5,707 nt of DNA from Clostridiales bacterium (lineage in GTDB: Bacteria > Bacillota > Clostridia > Oscillospirales > Acutalibacteraceae), in NCBI GenBank assembly GCA_019415925.1, contig DXYG01000111.1:1-5707 (forward strand), in the 5' to 3' direction. The notes beneath the pieces are model-generated. The model was given only the letters and a program-made list of their open reading frames with translations. It was not told the origin of the DNA and did no database searches. A program made the position numbers and the translations under genes. How positions within the stretch are numbered: position 1 is the first letter of the stretch; every line of letters starts with the position of its first letter. Shown here piece after piece: positions 4,360-5,707 of this stretch.

Positions 4360-5707
4360 TGGCGACCGTGACATATATTCGTGAGTCAAAGCAATCAATC
4401 AGTGCAATGAAAGGAGTAATTGATTACTGCTGTCAGAATAAAAAAGTCTATGATGAAATTTCAAATCAAAGACTTGTCAGCGGAATTAATTGTGACGGCG
4501 AAAATGCTTTTTCTGAATTTCTTGCAACAAAGAAATCGTACCAAAAGACGGACGGAATGAATTTCTATCAGTATGTTCAATCCTTCTCACCTGAAGAAAA
4601 TATTACTCCGCAGAAAGCTCATGAGGTTGCATTAGAGTTTGCCGAGAAAGCGTGGACAGGATATGAAGTTTTAGTTGCAACACATTGTGATGCACAGCAT
4701 ATTCATTCTCACTTTGTAATCAACTCTGTCAGCTTTGAAAACGGTAAGAAGCTTCGACAGAATCCAAACACACTTAAATCATTACGATCCTTGAGTGATG
4801 AAATTTGCAGACAGCATAACCTTTCAACTCTTGAGCCTTACAGAAAAGACGGTATGAAAATCTCTACAAGAGAATACCGCACGGCAGTCAAAGGTCAGAG
4901 TTGGAAATTTAAATTAATGAATGATATAGACAAAGCTATGAACATAAGCGGTAGCAAAGAAGATTTCATAAACGCAATGTCGATTATGGGTTATTCGGTG
5001 ATTTGGACAGACGACAGGAAATACATTACCTATCAATGTCCGAACAAAATGAAGTGCAGGGATATTAAACTGCACAACGATAAATATTTGAAAGAAAGTA
5101 TGGAAAATGAATTCAGATACAGGCAAGAACAATATTTTAGAAAATCTCAAGCAGAGGAACAGCAACTCACTGACAGCGATAGAGTTACTATCAGGAGAAA
5201 CGAAAGTAATTTCAATTCCGTCACAGGTCAGAGAGGAAGAACTCAATCTGTTGAGAACGGCAATAACATTTCAGCCGGAGCTGTACAACCAAATTTCAAA
5301 CATTCCAAATACAGAACAGATGACAGATTATCTGAAACAGATTTTAGAAATCGAACAGGAGTATATGGAAACAAGCTTGAAGAATTGTCAGACGAAGCTG
5401 AAGAAAGTTTCGGAACAGACTCTGAAAGAAATCAGGTCGGTGCAAACGCAGATGACCGAATCTATCCAACAGGCTGGGAAGAGTCAAGAAGAGTTTTTGA
5501 ACAATACCTTGCAACAAGGTCAGGAACTGGAATCAGCGATTGCGTCACAAGTGAAGAAGTCAACTCTGCTGACAACCTTAAAATGGATAGCAATAACCGT
5601 GCTGTCCTCGGCGGTATCAACTCTCTTGCTGAATCACTTTCTCGGATAATAGATGATGAATCGGAAGATGAAGAAGAACGCAGAAAAAGAATTGTAGCCG
5701 AGCAAAA
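4359..5707 (+). CDS. MOBP-type relaxase / mobilization nuclease (3' end outside window)
   Basis: The frame is open for 449 codons from the ATG at 4359 to the window edge without a stop, so the C terminus is missing. GGAGGA (4347-4352) is the ribosome binding site, and the start overlaps the mobC stop (TGATG), implying translational coupling. Residues 1 to about 245 form the relaxase domain (PF03432). Tyr23 in VIDYCC is the likely nicking tyrosine. NFYQYVQSFSPEE (68-80) is the second conserved block. H109-x-D111-x2-H114-x-H116-x-H118-x3-N122 is the metal-binding three-histidine motif. The enzyme would cut one strand at oriT, stay bound to the 5' end and carry it into the recipient through another element's secretion channel. 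Beyond about residue 250 the protein becomes polar, low in hydrophobic residues and apparently disordered. This is exactly the part (250-430) that overlaps the nested membrane-protein gene, which suggests its sequence is constrained by the other frame. Confidence 0.92.
   Translation, partial: MATVTYIRESKQSISAMKGVIDYCCQNKKVYDEISNQRLVSGINCDGENAFSEFLATKKSYQKTDGMNFYQYVQSFSPEENITPQKAHEVALEFAEKAWTGYEVLVATHCDAQHIHSHFVINSVSFENGKKLRQNPNTLKSLRSLSDEICRQHNLSTLEPYRKDGMKISTREYRTAVKGQSWKFKLMNDIDKAMNISGSKEDFINAMSIMGYSVIWTDDRKYITYQCPNKMKCRDIKLHNDKYLKESMENEFRYRQEQYFRKSQAEEQQLTDSDRVTIRRNESNFNSVTGQRGRTQSVENGNNISAGAVQPNFKHSKYRTDDRLSETDFRNRTGVYGNKLEELSDEAEESFGTDSERNQVGANADDRIYPTGWEESRRVFEQYLATRSGTGISDCVTSEEVNSADNLKMDSNNRAVLGGINSLAESLSRIIDDESEDEEERRKRIVAEQ
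5107..5649 (+). CDS. MbeB/MobB-like membrane-anchored coiled-coil protein nested in the relaxase gene
   Basis: This 180-residue frame lies wholly inside the relaxase gene, shifted by one base relative to it. The product has a polar N terminus, a long heptad-like region (about 68-148) rich in Gln, Glu and Lys (QMTDYLKQILEIEQEYM, LKEIRSVQTQMTESIQQ), and one hydrophobic segment at the very C terminus (about 158-177, LKWIAITVLSSAVSTLLL) ending NHFLG. This is a tail-anchored topology facing the cytoplasm. ColE1-type plasmids carry mbeB, likewise nested in the relaxase gene mbeA and with coiled-coil plus C-terminal membrane helix. Known MbeB-type proteins stabilise the relaxosome and link it to the membrane; the same role is inferred here. 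A chance frame of 180 codons with such ordered composition is unlikely. The weak point is the start: only AAAGAAAG (5091-5098) precedes the ATG, so translation may depend on ribosomes already on the relaxase message. No sequence homology to MbeB is claimed. Confidence 0.72.
   Translation: MNSDTGKNNILENLKQRNSNSLTAIELLSGETKVISIPSQVREEELNLLRTAITFQPELYNQISNIPNTEQMTDYLKQILEIEQEYMETSLKNCQTKLKKVSEQTLKEIRSVQTQMTESIQQAGKSQEEFLNNTLQQGQELESAIASQVKKSTLLTTLKWIAITVLSSAVSTLLLNHFLG

Noticed and set aside
4914..5246. 110-codon minus-strand frame opposite the relaxase
   Set aside because: It is antisense to a well-supported relaxase domain, and its Phe/Ser/His-rich hydrophobic composition is typical of a shadow of Glu/Lys-rich coding sequence.

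Overview
The window looks like part of a mobilizable element (a small plasmid or an integrated mobilizable element) from an AT-rich Gram-positive host. A gut-type Clostridia/Ruminococcus-like bacterium is the likeliest guess. The reasons are the A/T-rich codon usage, strong GGAGG-type ribosome binding sites, and families that I know mainly from mobile elements of Clostridia. This is recall of families, not a database search. No integrase, replication initiator of a classical Rep family, resistance gene or CRISPR array is visible.

Layout, left to right. (1) A short AT-rich left edge, with a promoter, precedes a small plus-strand gene of the DUF6809-like family (184-447). (2) A strong hairpin terminator (465-502) separates it from a minus-strand operon. 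That operon encodes a protein with a zinc-binding-like cysteine cluster and a C-terminal AT-hook (DUF6076-like, 1288-2604), followed by a full-size sigma-70-type sigma factor (498-1283). (3) A divergent intergenic region (about 2605-2735) carries a palindrome between two possible promoters. (4) A plus-strand RecA-fold ATPase resembling RSF1010 RepA-type helicases follows (2736-3773). (5) A noncoding, locally GC-rich region with nested inverted repeats (3774-4034) is the best candidate for the origin of transfer, oriT. (6) The mobilization operon follows: MobC-like relaxosome protein (4048-4359), then a MOBP-type relaxase that overlaps it by one base (4359 to beyond the window end).

The most notable feature is a 180-codon gene (5107-5649) lying entirely inside the relaxase gene in another frame. 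Its product has a long coiled coil and a C-terminal membrane anchor, the same topology as ColE1 MbeB, which is also nested in its relaxase gene. A second oddity is that MobC has no ATG, GTG or TTG codon at the expected distance after its strong ribosome binding site; an ATA codon sits exactly there.

How the genes may work together (inference): MobC and the relaxase would bind and nick the oriT region, and the nested membrane protein could tether the relaxosome to the membrane or to a helper conjugation system. The RepA-like ATPase could unwind or replicate the element DNA. The sigma factor and its zinc/AT-hook partner form a self-contained regulatory pair that could switch element genes on.
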